Origin: Streptomyces antnestii
Lineage (GTDB): Bacteria; Actinomycetota; Actinomycetes; Streptomycetales; Streptomycetaceae
Length of the DNA: 64,000 nt
Direction of reading: 5' to 3'
NCBI RefSeq assembly: GCF_004005495.1
Contig: NZ_RZYA01000004.1
Span: forward strand, 1 to 64,000
The notes beneath the pieces were generated by a model that was given only the letters and a program-made list of their open reading frames with translations, made no database searches and was not told the origin of the DNA. Position numbers and translations under genes: made by a program. Below, piece after piece: positions 44,462 to 52,679 of this stretch (position 1 is the stretch's first letter; each line of letters begins with the position of its first letter).

Positions 44462-45499
44462 TCAGCCGGCCAGCGGGGCGAGGGTGAGGGGCTGGATCTT
44501 GCCTTCCAGCATCGCCCCGAGGCCGAGGACCGCACACACGTCCGGGCGTTCGGCGATATGGACCGGCACGCCCGTGGCGTCGCGCAGCATCTGGTCGAAG
44601 CCGGGCAGCAGCGCGCTGCCGCCGACCATCATGATGCCGCGGTCGGTGAGGTCGGCCACCAGGTCGGGCGGGCAGTCCCGCAGGACCTTGCCGATGCCGT
44701 CGAGGACGGCGGTCAGCGGGGTGTGGATCGCGTGCCGCACGGCCGCCGTGTCGACGTGCACCGAGCGGGCCAGGCCGGTCGCCACGTCCCGGCCGTGGAT
44801 CTCCGTCGACTCGGGACCGTGCGGGGTGAGGCCGTTGCCGCTGAGGGCGAGTTGCAGAGGCCGTACCGACTGGCTCGGCAGCATCAGTTCGTGGTGCTGG
44901 CGCAGGTGCTGGACCACCGCGTGGTCGATGGCGTCGCCGCCGACCGGGACGCGGTCGGCGGTCACGATCGAGCCCAGGGAGAGGACGGCGATCTGCGTCG
45001 TGGCCGCGCCGCACACGATGATCATCGTGGCTTCGGGGCGCTCGACGGGCAGACCGCAGCCGACCGCGGCCGCGATGAGGGTGTCGACGAGTTCGACGCG
45101 GCGCGCGCCGAGCCCGACCATGGTCTCCACGGCGGCGCGCTGCGCGAGCGGGTCGGCGTCGTGCGGGGTGCAGGCGGCGGCCCGCAGACGGGGCTTGCGG
45201 CGCAGGGTGCGGCGCAGCTTCTCGCCGATGAGGTGACGCAGCATCCGCTGGGCCATGTCGATGTCGACGACGGTGCCGCCGGAGACGGGGCGCACGACGC
45301 GGATGTAGTCGGGGGTGCGGCCCGTCATCTTCTCGGCGAGCTCACCGACGGCGATCAGGGCGCCGGTGCGGGTGTTGACGGCGGCGGCGCTCGGCTCGTC
45401 GACGACGAGGCCCGCGCCCTTCACGAACACCCGGGTCCTTGCGGCCCCCAGGTCGACGGCGAGATGGCAGCGGCGCAACTGCTCCAGACTGACGGTCAT
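44462..45499 (-). CDS. mbl: MreB-like protein Mbl
   Basis: A 345-residue actin-fold protein. Phosphate 1 loop LAVDLGAARTRVFVKG, connect and phosphate 2 area IIVCGAATTQIAVLSLG and adenosine motif IMMVGGSALLPGF are visible. DLGAARTRV differs from the MreB norm DLGTANTLV and there are fewer conserved residues overall, consistent with the divergent Streptomyces Mbl (recalled as SCO2451), which takes part with MreB in spore wall formation. GGGAGG is seven bases before ATG 45499. Confidence 0.85.
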   Translation of the reverse strand: MTVSLEQLRRCHLAVDLGAARTRVFVKGAGLVVDEPSAAAVNTRTGALIAVGELAEKMTGRTPDYIRVVRPVSGGTVVDIDMAQRMLRHLIGEKLRRTLRRKPRLRAAACTPHDADPLAQRAAVETMVGLGARRVELVDTLIAAAVGCGLPVERPEATMIIVCGAATTQIAVLSLGSIVTADRVPVGGDAIDHAVVQHLRQHHELMLPSQSVRPLQLALSGNGLTPHGPESTEIHGRDVATGLARSVHVDTAAVRHAIHTPLTAVLDGIGKVLRDCPPDLVADLTDRGIMMVGGSALLPGFDQMLRDATGVPVHIAERPDVCAVLGLGAMLEGKIQPLTLAPLAG

Positions 45500-45651
45500 G
45501 GCAGATCCTCCCGAGAGCGCAGACCGTGACGGGACGCCGAGTGGCGGCCCTCTTGGAATCGTGCGGCGGGGGCGCGCGGGGCGCGCGCTGGAATGCGCCG
45601 GGCGGGGTTCCGCCGTACGGGTGGTCTTGCGGGCCGTTGTTAGCATCCCCT

Positions 45652-46983
45652 GTGACCAGCAGCCCCGCATCTCCAGATCAGGCAGACACCTCCGGCACCC
45701 CCGGCGTATCCGCCGCAGGCCCGGAAAAGGGGTCACGGCCCGGCGGGCGGCGCCGGATTCTCGCCGATCTGACCCCGCTGCGTATCTCCGTCGACTACCG
45801 CCGCCTGTGGGTCGGCAACACGGTGTCCTGGACGGGCCAGGCGATGACCGCGCTCGCGGTGTCCCTGCAGGTGTACGACATCACGCACTCCAGCTTCTCC
45901 GTGGGCCTGGTCGGCCTGTTCTCGCTGGTGCCGCTGGTCGCCTTCGGCCTCTACGGGGGTGCGATCGCGGACACGATGGACCGGCGCAAGCTCGGCCTGT
46001 ACAGCGCGAGCGGCTCGTGCGCGCTGTCGGTCGCGCTGGCGGTGGCCGCGCTCGCCGGGTACCACCGCGTCTGGCTGCTGTACGCGGTCGTGGCGCTCCA
46101 GGCGGTCTGCGGGGCGCTCAACTCCCCGGCGCGCACGTCGATGATCCCGCGCCTGCTCCCGCCGGAACACCTGCCGGCGGCGAACGCGCTCAACTCGATG
46201 ACCACCACGTCCGGCACCCTCGTCGGACCCATGCTGGGCGGCGTCGTCGTCGGCCTGTGGGGCTATCAGACGGCGTACCTGATCGACGCGGTCGCCTTCT
46301 CGGCGGCGCTGTACGCGATGTGGCGCCTCCCGGCGATGCTCCCGGACGCGCCCGAGGGGGAACGGCGGGGCCGCGCCTCGGTCGTGGACGGCCTGCGCTT
46401 CCTGGCCGGGCGCCCCAACCTCCGCATGACCTTCTTCACCGACATGTGCGCGATGGTCCTCGCACACCCGCGCGCGCTGTATCCGGCGGTCGCCGCGCTC
46501 TGGTACGGCGGTGACGCACGGACCACCGGCCTCCTCGTCGCGGCGCCCGCGGTGGGCGCGCTGCTCGGCGGGGTGTTCTCCGGCTGGCTGGCCCGCGTGC
46601 ACCGGCACGGCCTGGCGATCGTCCTCGCCGTGTGCGCGTGGGGCCTCGCGATCGCCGTCTTCGGCCTGACCAGAAACCTCTGGCTCGGCCTGGTCTTCCT
46701 CGCCCTCGCCGGCTGCGCGGACACGGTCTCCATGGTGTTCCGCGGCACGATGCTGCAGGTGGCGGCGCCGGACGAGATGCGGGGCCGCCTCCAGGGCGTG
46801 TTCATCGTCGTCGTCGCGGGCGGCCCCCGCCTCGGCGACTTCCTCGCGGGCACGGTGGCCGACGTGTCGTCACCGACGTGGGCGATAACGGGCGGAGGCG
46901 CGGCGTGCGTGACGGCGGTACTGCTGCTGGCGCTGAGGTGGCGAAGGTTCTTGCGCTACGACGCGCGCGAACCGGCGGCGTGA
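45652..46983 (+). CDS. MFS transporter (DHA3-like)
   Basis: A 443-residue, 12-helix transporter with RRLWVGNTVSWTGQAMTALAV in helix 1, YGGAIADTMDRRKLG in the 2-3 loop and helix 4-5 segments ending with NSPARTSMIPRLLP, the pattern of macrolide-efflux/enterobactin-exporter-like (DHA3) proteins. A Ser/Pro-rich tail precedes it. GTG 45652 follows TAGCAT (45641-45646) closely and has no ribosome binding site, so the message may be leaderless. Its stop is 3 bp from that of the conflict-system operon. Substrate unknown. Confidence 0.88.
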   Translation: MTSSPASPDQADTSGTPGVSAAGPEKGSRPGGRRRILADLTPLRISVDYRRLWVGNTVSWTGQAMTALAVSLQVYDITHSSFSVGLVGLFSLVPLVAFGLYGGAIADTMDRRKLGLYSASGSCALSVALAVAALAGYHRVWLLYAVVALQAVCGALNSPARTSMIPRLLPPEHLPAANALNSMTTTSGTLVGPMLGGVVVGLWGYQTAYLIDAVAFSAALYAMWRLPAMLPDAPEGERRGRASVVDGLRFLAGRPNLRMTFFTDMCAMVLAHPRALYPAVAALWYGGDARTTGLLVAAPAVGALLGGVFSGWLARVHRHGLAIVLAVCAWGLAIAVFGLTRNLWLGLVFLALAGCADTVSMVFRGTMLQVAAPDEMRGRLQGVFIVVVAGGPRLGDFLAGTVADVSSPTWAITGGGAACVTAVLLLALRWRRFLRYDAREPAA

Positions 46984-46986
46984 CGC

Positions 46987-49900
46987 TCATCGGGGCAGGG
47001 CTTCGATCAGTTCCGCCAGGTTGTGGACGAGGTGGTGGGGGCCGGTGGTGGTGAGGCGGGTGGCTGTGCGGCGGTTGGGGGCGTAGCCGATGAAGGGGAT
47101 GCCCAGGGTCCGGGCCGCTGTCAGTTCCGCGGGGGAGGAGCCGATGAGTACCGCGTGCGGGGTGGGGGAGCCCGGGCGGTGCAGGGCGCGGTGCAGGACG
47201 TCCGGGTTCGGCATGAGGAGGCGGAGGTCGTCGGCGCGGCCGTGGACGGTGAGGGCGCGGTTCTGGAGGTGGGCCGAGACGACGTGCGGGGACACGTCGC
47301 TGACCACGGAGAGCGGGCGGCCGGTGGCGCCGAGGGCGCGGAGCAGGCGGTCCGCGTCGCGGGTGGGCCGGGCCGTGCGCAGGGCGCGGAGCTCGATGGC
47401 GTCGAGGCGTTCGCGCAGGGGCTGGGCGAGGCGGCGATGGCCGGCGAAGGTGCGCAGGACGTCCAAGGGGTGGACGTCGACCTCCATGGGGGTGTCGACG
47501 GTGCGCAGGGGATCGCCGGACAACGCCTCTTCCGGGTCGCGGAGTTCGGTGGCCAGCTCGGCGAGTTCCCGGGCCGCGTTCCGGGCCGCCCGGACACCGG
47601 CGTAGAGCTGAAGCAGCGGGCCGTCGAAGCCCAGGAGGAAGGCCTCGGCGGTGGCGAGTGTGTCGGCCAGGGAGGGCGCGCGGCGCGTCTGCAGGCCCAG
47701 GGTGAGGTCGAGCGCGTGGACGTCCTCGGACTCCGCGACGTCGAGTGCCTCGGTGAAACTCAGGGCGTGTGAGGTGGGGGGCGGCTCCGTGTCGAGCAGC
47801 TGCCAGCGGACCGCGTGGCCGGGCAGGGGGTGGCCGGCGGCCAGGCGGCGTTCGAGTTCCGCCCGGTCCAGGGGGGTGGGGAGGCGGCCGAGTTCTGATT
47901 CCAGGTGGTCGGTCAGTTCCTCCGTCAGGTCCAGGTCGGCGTGGCGTACGGCCTCCACCGGGTCCGTGACCCGGACGGAGACCAGGGCGCCGGGGCCCGC
48001 GTCGACGAACAGGCTGTGCCGGGTGAGGTCGACCTCGTAGTGCTCCCAGGCCGGGTCGGGCTCCGCCGGCGGGGTCAGGGTGAGGCCGCCGTCCGGGCGG
48101 CGGTGGACGACTACGGCGTGTTCGGGGGCCGGGCGCGGGAGTTCGCCGGCCGGGGGCAGGGCGTGCGGGCCGCGTACGTTGTTCCGCGTGCCCTCGTCGA
48201 CGACGGTCTGGGGCAGGTGCTCGAACCAGCGCCAGTACGTGGCCCCGATGCCGGCCGAAGCGCTCTTGGGGAGCGCGGAGCGCAGCGCGGGGGGCACGAC
48301 GATCATGGCGTCCGCGTCGGCGGCGTCGAGGTCGGCGCGCAAGGTGCCGGCGTCCGGCCGGCCCGGCCCGGCGGTGGGCCAGAACGTCACGAGCAGTCGG
48401 GGGCAGCCCGGCACCACATCCCACAGGTAGGGCCGTCGCTGAGCCTGGGTCGCGGTCAGCAGCAGGAGCGCGGCGTCCGCCGTCTTCAGCAGGACCTCGT
48501 GGCCGTCCGCGCGCGCCAGCAGGCCGTGTTCACGGGCGTCCAGGCCTGCCTCGGTGACCAGGAGCGCCACGGCCCGGCCGAGCGCGGTGTGCGCGTCCGG
48601 GTGCACGGGGTCCTCGGCGAACCGGAACGTGGCGGACGTATGGGCGCGGGCCGCGGATCGCGCGGTGTCGCGTGCCCCCTGCAGTTCCCGCTGCACTTCC
48701 TCCAGTAAGTCGCCTCGTCGGCCGCCGGACCTCACGTACTGCGAGTAGGCCTCCAACGCCTCGCCCTCACGGCCCAGTTGGCGCAGGGCGATCAGCTGGA
48801 GGCGGCGGAAGTCCTCGTGGGAGGGGTGGTCGCGGACGAGGGGCGAGAGGTCGGTGGCCGCGCGCTCGAAGTCGCCGAGACCCAGGTCGAGTTCGGCCCG
48901 GGTCTTGAGGAGTGTCAGATGGAGCTGGGTGAAGCGGGTGCGGGCGGTGCGGGCGGCGGGGCCGGGGACTCCGTCGAGTGGGGTGCCTCGCCAGAGGGAG
49001 AGGGCCTCGGCGGCATGGTCGCGGGCCGCGGGAAGGTCGCCCGCCGCGCGTGCGGACTCGACGAGGGCGGCGAGAGCCTGGCACCGCACGATGTCGACGG
49101 TGTCCGTGCTGGTGTGCAGGGCGTAGCCGTCGGGGAGCGTGGCGAGGGCGCCGGGGCCGAGCGCGTTGCGCAGGCGTGAGGCGTAGGTGCCGAGGAGGGC
49201 GTCGGCGCGGTCGGGACGTCTGCCCGCGTCCCACAGGCCTTCGAGCAGTTCGCCGCGGCTGACGGGGCTGCCGTTCCTGAGCAGCAGCATGCCGAGCATG
49301 GACTGGAGGGCGGGGGCGGACGGGGTGAGGGGCGTGGCGTTGCGGGTGACGGTCAGGGGGCCGAGCAGGCGGTAGTGGCGGGGGTCGTGGCCGGCGGAGC
49401 GGTCGTTGTCGGGCAGGGGCCTGAGCAGCAGGCTCATGGCCTGTTCCTGACGGGCGGGAGCTTCCGTCATGAGGACCTTCGCGGTGGACAGGTGCAGCCG
49501 GCTCACGGCGGTGTCGCCACCGGGGGACACCCCCTTGTACAGCAGGTCGACGAGTGAGCCGAGCTGGCGCAGGTCCTCGGCGATCCCGGTGGGGTCGCTC
49601 GCGGCACCCGGGGCGAACAGAGTGAGCTTCACCGTGCCGTCCGGCAGCAGGGTGACCTGCGGCATGCCGATCCGGCCGTGGCGGATCCCCGCGGAGTGCA
49701 CGGCGTCGACGGCGCCGGCGAGCTGCATCGTGACGGATGTGCGAAGGGGCGCCGGCAGCTGGTAACTGCCGCTCACTGCGAGGGTGTTGAGAGGGACGCC
49801 CTCCAGATACTCCATGACGGCGTACGCCGTCCCGTCCTCGACACCGAAGTCGTGGACCCTGACCACGTTCGGGTGATCGATACGGGCCAGTACGCCTGAG

Positions 49901-51609
49901 TGATGGAGGAACGCGTGGTGTTGCCGCGCGGGCATGGCCTCGTACAGCTTCACCGCGACGTCGTGCCCCCGTTCCTCGTCCCGGGCCTGCCACACGGTCC
50001 CGCCGGCCCGCAGGCGCCGCAGCAACCGGTACCGGCTGCCGATGCCGCGCGACGGCACCCCTCCGGTCCCGCCCGACAGCCTCCGCACGCTCTCCTCGCT
50101 GACCGTCGCGAACGCCTCCGCCGCCGCCCCCCGCGTCGTCGCACGGAACTCACCCGCCGCGACACCGGCCCGCTCGTCGATCAACTCACCCACCCGGACC
50201 AGGAGTTCGGAGGTGCGTCCGCGGGCCGTGCGGGGCAGGGAGCGCAGCAGCAGGTCCCGTACCCCGTCCCGGAAGGCGTACGAGCCCGGAGGGCCCGGTG
50301 TCGTCGTCAGCATGCCGCTGAGGATCACCTCGGCCAGGTGCTGGGGGCGCGGTTCGGGTTCCAGGGCCGCCTGGACCAGGCGCATCACCGGCAGGTGCGG
50401 GACCCCGACCGCCAGGTGGCCCGCCAGGCGGAAGGCCTGCGGGGACGCCGTCGCGCGAAAGCGCAGGACCAGTTCCTCGGGGGTGAGCGACGCGACGTCC
50501 TCGCGGGGTTCGTCCGCGACCGGTGACGGGGGCAACCAGGCCGCCGCGCCCGGGACATGGACACCGCCCGTGGTCGCGGTCAGGCGGGACCAGTTCGCCA
50601 GCCAGGCCGGGCCGGGTTCGAGGACGGGGAGAGGCACCGAGCCGTGATGCCGGGACGGGCCGGGACCGCTCTCCGCGTACGGGGTGAAGCCGAGCGAGGA
50701 GAGCGGGGCCGCGGCGTGCGGCGCGGTGAGGAGTCCGGGGCGGGCCGGGAGGGCCGTGGTGCGCCAGAGGTGTTCGGGCAGGGGCTGGACGACGGCCAGC
50801 GGCATGCGCGTCGCGAGGGAGTGGAGCGTGCCGAGCCAGCGTCTGCCCGCCTCGCCCTCCCGCCACTGCGGGCCCGTGCAGTCGCTCAGCAGCAGCGCGA
50901 CCGTGCGGCCGTCGTGGGGCACGGTCAGATGCTCGACGCGGCCGTCGGGGGTGGCGCGGTGCAGGCTGACAGTGCGGAAGACGCCCGACTGGGCGAGCGC
51001 GGTGTGCAGTTCCCTGACCAGCGGCCGCCACACGGGCATCGTCGGGCCGGTGTCGTGGAGCAGGACCAGGCGCAGCCACCGCTCGGGCGCGGGCCGCATG
51101 ACCGGCAGCCAGGAAGAGGGGTGCGCGCCGAGGCGGGCGATGCGGTCGGCCGTGGCGCGCTCGTCCAGGACGCGGCCCCCGGTCGGCGAGGGGACGCGCC
51201 GTTTCAGGGGGCGCAGGGCCCGCTGGAGCGGGAGCGGGTGGCGGAGCATGGGGGGTGTGGGGGCGAGCAGGGAGGCGGCGGTGACCGCGGCGGTGTCCTC
51301 CGCCTGGTCGAGGTAGAGGGGGACGCGGTCGGGCTTGCCGGGCCCGGGGGGTGCGGGCGTGGGCGCTTTCGGGGGCGTGCGGGGTGGGGGCTGCTGAGGG
51401 AGTGGGGGCGGTGTGGCCACGGGGGCGGGTGACGGGTGCGGGCCGTCGGGCAGGATTCCGGTCGACGGCTCGGCGCGCCGGTCGGCGTCCTCCAACCGCC
51501 CCGCCAGCCACAGCAGTTCCGCCAGTTCCACCGGTGTCGGGGCCGTACCGCCCGACGCCGCGGTCAGGGCGGCCGCGAGGTCGCCGAGCAGGACGGGTTC
51601 AGTGCGCAT
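46987..51609 (-). CDS. SAV_2336-type multidomain protein: vWA-like, pseudokinase, SARP/BTAD, HAD-like
   Basis: A 1540-residue protein and last gene of the MoxR operon. Approximate order: N-terminal helices (1-40); Pro-rich linker (60-120); a vWA-like SAV_2336 region (170-330), whose MIDAS position reads HDTGPTM rather than DxSxS; helical SAV_2336 part (375-500); kinase-fold domain (520-740) with the VAVK lysine but HGRIGMPQV in place of HRDLxPxN and no DFG; winged helix plus BTAD of a SARP regulator (743-990); an unassigned segment perhaps derived from a nucleotide cyclase (990-1150); another unassigned segment (1190-1290); and a HAD fold (1320-1540). In the HAD fold GFDGP replaces DFDGP, the motif III Lys is Met and GDS is GSS. 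Its start overlaps the MoxR stop by 11 bp. Probably a signalling scaffold; function unproven. Confidence 0.82.
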   Translation of the reverse strand: MRTEPVLLGDLAAALTAASGGTAPTPVELAELLWLAGRLEDADRRAEPSTGILPDGPHPSPAPVATPPPLPQQPPPRTPPKAPTPAPPGPGKPDRVPLYLDQAEDTAAVTAASLLAPTPPMLRHPLPLQRALRPLKRRVPSPTGGRVLDERATADRIARLGAHPSSWLPVMRPAPERWLRLVLLHDTGPTMPVWRPLVRELHTALAQSGVFRTVSLHRATPDGRVEHLTVPHDGRTVALLLSDCTGPQWREGEAGRRWLGTLHSLATRMPLAVVQPLPEHLWRTTALPARPGLLTAPHAAAPLSSLGFTPYAESGPGPSRHHGSVPLPVLEPGPAWLANWSRLTATTGGVHVPGAAAWLPPSPVADEPREDVASLTPEELVLRFRATASPQAFRLAGHLAVGVPHLPVMRLVQAALEPEPRPQHLAEVILSGMLTTTPGPPGSYAFRDGVRDLLLRSLPRTARGRTSELLVRVGELIDERAGVAAGEFRATTRGAAAEAFATVSEESVRRLSGGTGGVPSRGIGSRYRLLRRLRAGGTVWQARDEERGHDVAVKLYEAMPARQHHAFLHHSGVLARIDHPNVVRVHDFGVEDGTAYAVMEYLEGVPLNTLAVSGSYQLPAPLRTSVTMQLAGAVDAVHSAGIRHGRIGMPQVTLLPDGTVKLTLFAPGAASDPTGIAEDLRQLGSLVDLLYKGVSPGGDTAVSRLHLSTAKVLMTEAPARQEQAMSLLLRPLPDNDRSAGHDPRHYRLLGPLTVTRNATPLTPSAPALQSMLGMLLLRNGSPVSRGELLEGLWDAGRRPDRADALLGTYASRLRNALGPGALATLPDGYALHTSTDTVDIVRCQALAALVESARAAGDLPAARDHAAEALSLWRGTPLDGVPGPAARTARTRFTQLHLTLLKTRAELDLGLGDFERAATDLSPLVRDHPSHEDFRRLQLIALRQLGREGEALEAYSQYVRSGGRRGDLLEEVQRELQGARDTARSAARAHTSATFRFAEDPVHPDAHTALGRAVALLVTEAGLDAREHGLLARADGHEVLLKTADAALLLLTATQAQRRPYLWDVVPGCPRLLVTFWPTAGPGRPDAGTLRADLDAADADAMIVVPPALRSALPKSASAGIGATYWRWFEHLPQTVVDEGTRNNVRGPHALPPAGELPRPAPEHAVVVHRRPDGGLTLTPPAEPDPAWEHYEVDLTRHSLFVDAGPGALVSVRVTDPVEAVRHADLDLTEELTDHLESELGRLPTPLDRAELERRLAAGHPLPGHAVRWQLLDTEPPPTSHALSFTEALDVAESEDVHALDLTLGLQTRRAPSLADTLATAEAFLLGFDGPLLQLYAGVRAARNAARELAELATELRDPEEALSGDPLRTVDTPMEVDVHPLDVLRTFAGHRRLAQPLRERLDAIELRALRTARPTRDADRLLRALGATGRPLSVVSDVSPHVVSAHLQNRALTVHGRADDLRLLMPNPDVLHRALHRPGSPTPHAVLIGSSPAELTAARTLGIPFIGYAPNRRTATRLTTTGPHHLVHNLAELIEALPR

Positions 51610-52615
51610 CGGGGTCGGCCGCCCGGCTCAGGTACGGCATCAGGCGCTCCGCCAGTTCGTCGCGGGAGTTCTCGTCCAGGCCCGCCGCGCCCGTCAGATA
51701 GATCGCGTTCAGGAGCTGGTCCGTGGCGAGGTCGCCGCTGCCCGCACGAGCCAGGAAGCGGGCGATGAGCGGCCGGGCGTGCTCGTCGGGCTCGCCGAGG
51801 TGGGCGCGGACGATCTCCGCGAGGTGGGACTCGTCGGGGCGGCGCAGGCGCAGCGTCACACAGCGGCGCAGGAACGCCGGCGGGAACTCGCGCTCGCCGT
51901 TGCTGGTCAGGACGACGAACGGGAACGCGCGGCAGCGGACCCGGCCGCGTACCACCGGCACCCGCGCGTCCGTCCCGTGGGCCATCACCTCGGCGTGGGC
52001 GTCCGGCGCGTGGCGTGCGGCGCGGGCCAGCTCCGGGATCTCGTACTGGCCCTCCTCCAGGATGTTCAGCAGGTCGTTCGGCAGGTCCAGGTCGCTCTTG
52101 TCGATCTCGTCGATGAGCAGGGTGCGGGGGCGGGCGTAGGGGAGGAGTGCCGTGCCCAGGGGGCCCAGGCGCAGATGGTCCTCGACGCCGCTGTCACCGG
52201 TCGGGGACCGGTCGTCGCCCCGGGCCGCGTACAGGCGGGACAGCGGGTCGTACTGGTACAGGCCGTCGGCCAGCGTGCTGCGGCTCGTGATGTTCCAGCG
52301 CAGGACCGGGCCGAGGCGCAGCTCGCGGGCGACCGCGTAGGCGAGGGACGACTTGCCGGTGCCGGGCGGGCCCGTGACGAGGAGGGGGCGGCGCAGGTAG
52401 AGCGCCGCGTTGACGAGTTGGACGCTCTCCGGGGTGGCCCGGTAGGTGTGGGCGCGGTGCCGGCGGTCCGGGGAGACCGCCGCCGCGTCGTCGGTGTCGG
52501 CGGGCGCCGGCAGCGCGGGACCGCCGTCGAAGGCCCGCCACGGCGGCGGAGCGGGCAGCAGGTCGATGCCGTCGTGCGGCTCGGTCGTACCGGTGTAGAC
52601 GGGCCACAGGGGCAT
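51599..52615 (-). CDS. MoxR-type AAA+ ATPase
   Basis: A 338-residue AAA+ protein of the MoxR group, used as a remodelling engine with vWA partners. Walker A GPPGTGKSS at residues 82-90, Walker B LLIDEIDK at 166-173, sensor 1 TSNGERE, Arg-finger area PPAFLRRC and a short helical lid. The first 55 residues are Pro/Asp-rich and unconserved. GGAG is nine bases before ATG 52615. Its stop overlaps the start of the vWA-containing gene, and it follows the protease-VMAP gene by 64 bp, making it the central gene of the operon. Confidence 0.9.
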   Translation of the reverse strand: MPLWPVYTGTTEPHDGIDLLPAPPPWRAFDGGPALPAPADTDDAAAVSPDRRHRAHTYRATPESVQLVNAALYLRRPLLVTGPPGTGKSSLAYAVARELRLGPVLRWNITSRSTLADGLYQYDPLSRLYAARGDDRSPTGDSGVEDHLRLGPLGTALLPYARPRTLLIDEIDKSDLDLPNDLLNILEEGQYEIPELARAARHAPDAHAEVMAHGTDARVPVVRGRVRCRAFPFVVLTSNGEREFPPAFLRRCVTLRLRRPDESHLAEIVRAHLGEPDEHARPLIARFLARAGSGDLATDQLLNAIYLTGAAGLDENSRDELAERLMPYLSRAADPDAH

Positions 52616-52679
52616 GATCCGGATCTCCGTAACGGGCGGGCGGGTGTGGCGGACGTGGTGGTGGTCGGGCGACGGGTGG

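Noticed and set aside
46987..51609. Several separate genes rather than one
   Set aside because: There is one uninterrupted frame of 1540 codons, no internal ribosome binding site is prominent, and domain boundaries are joined by linkers.
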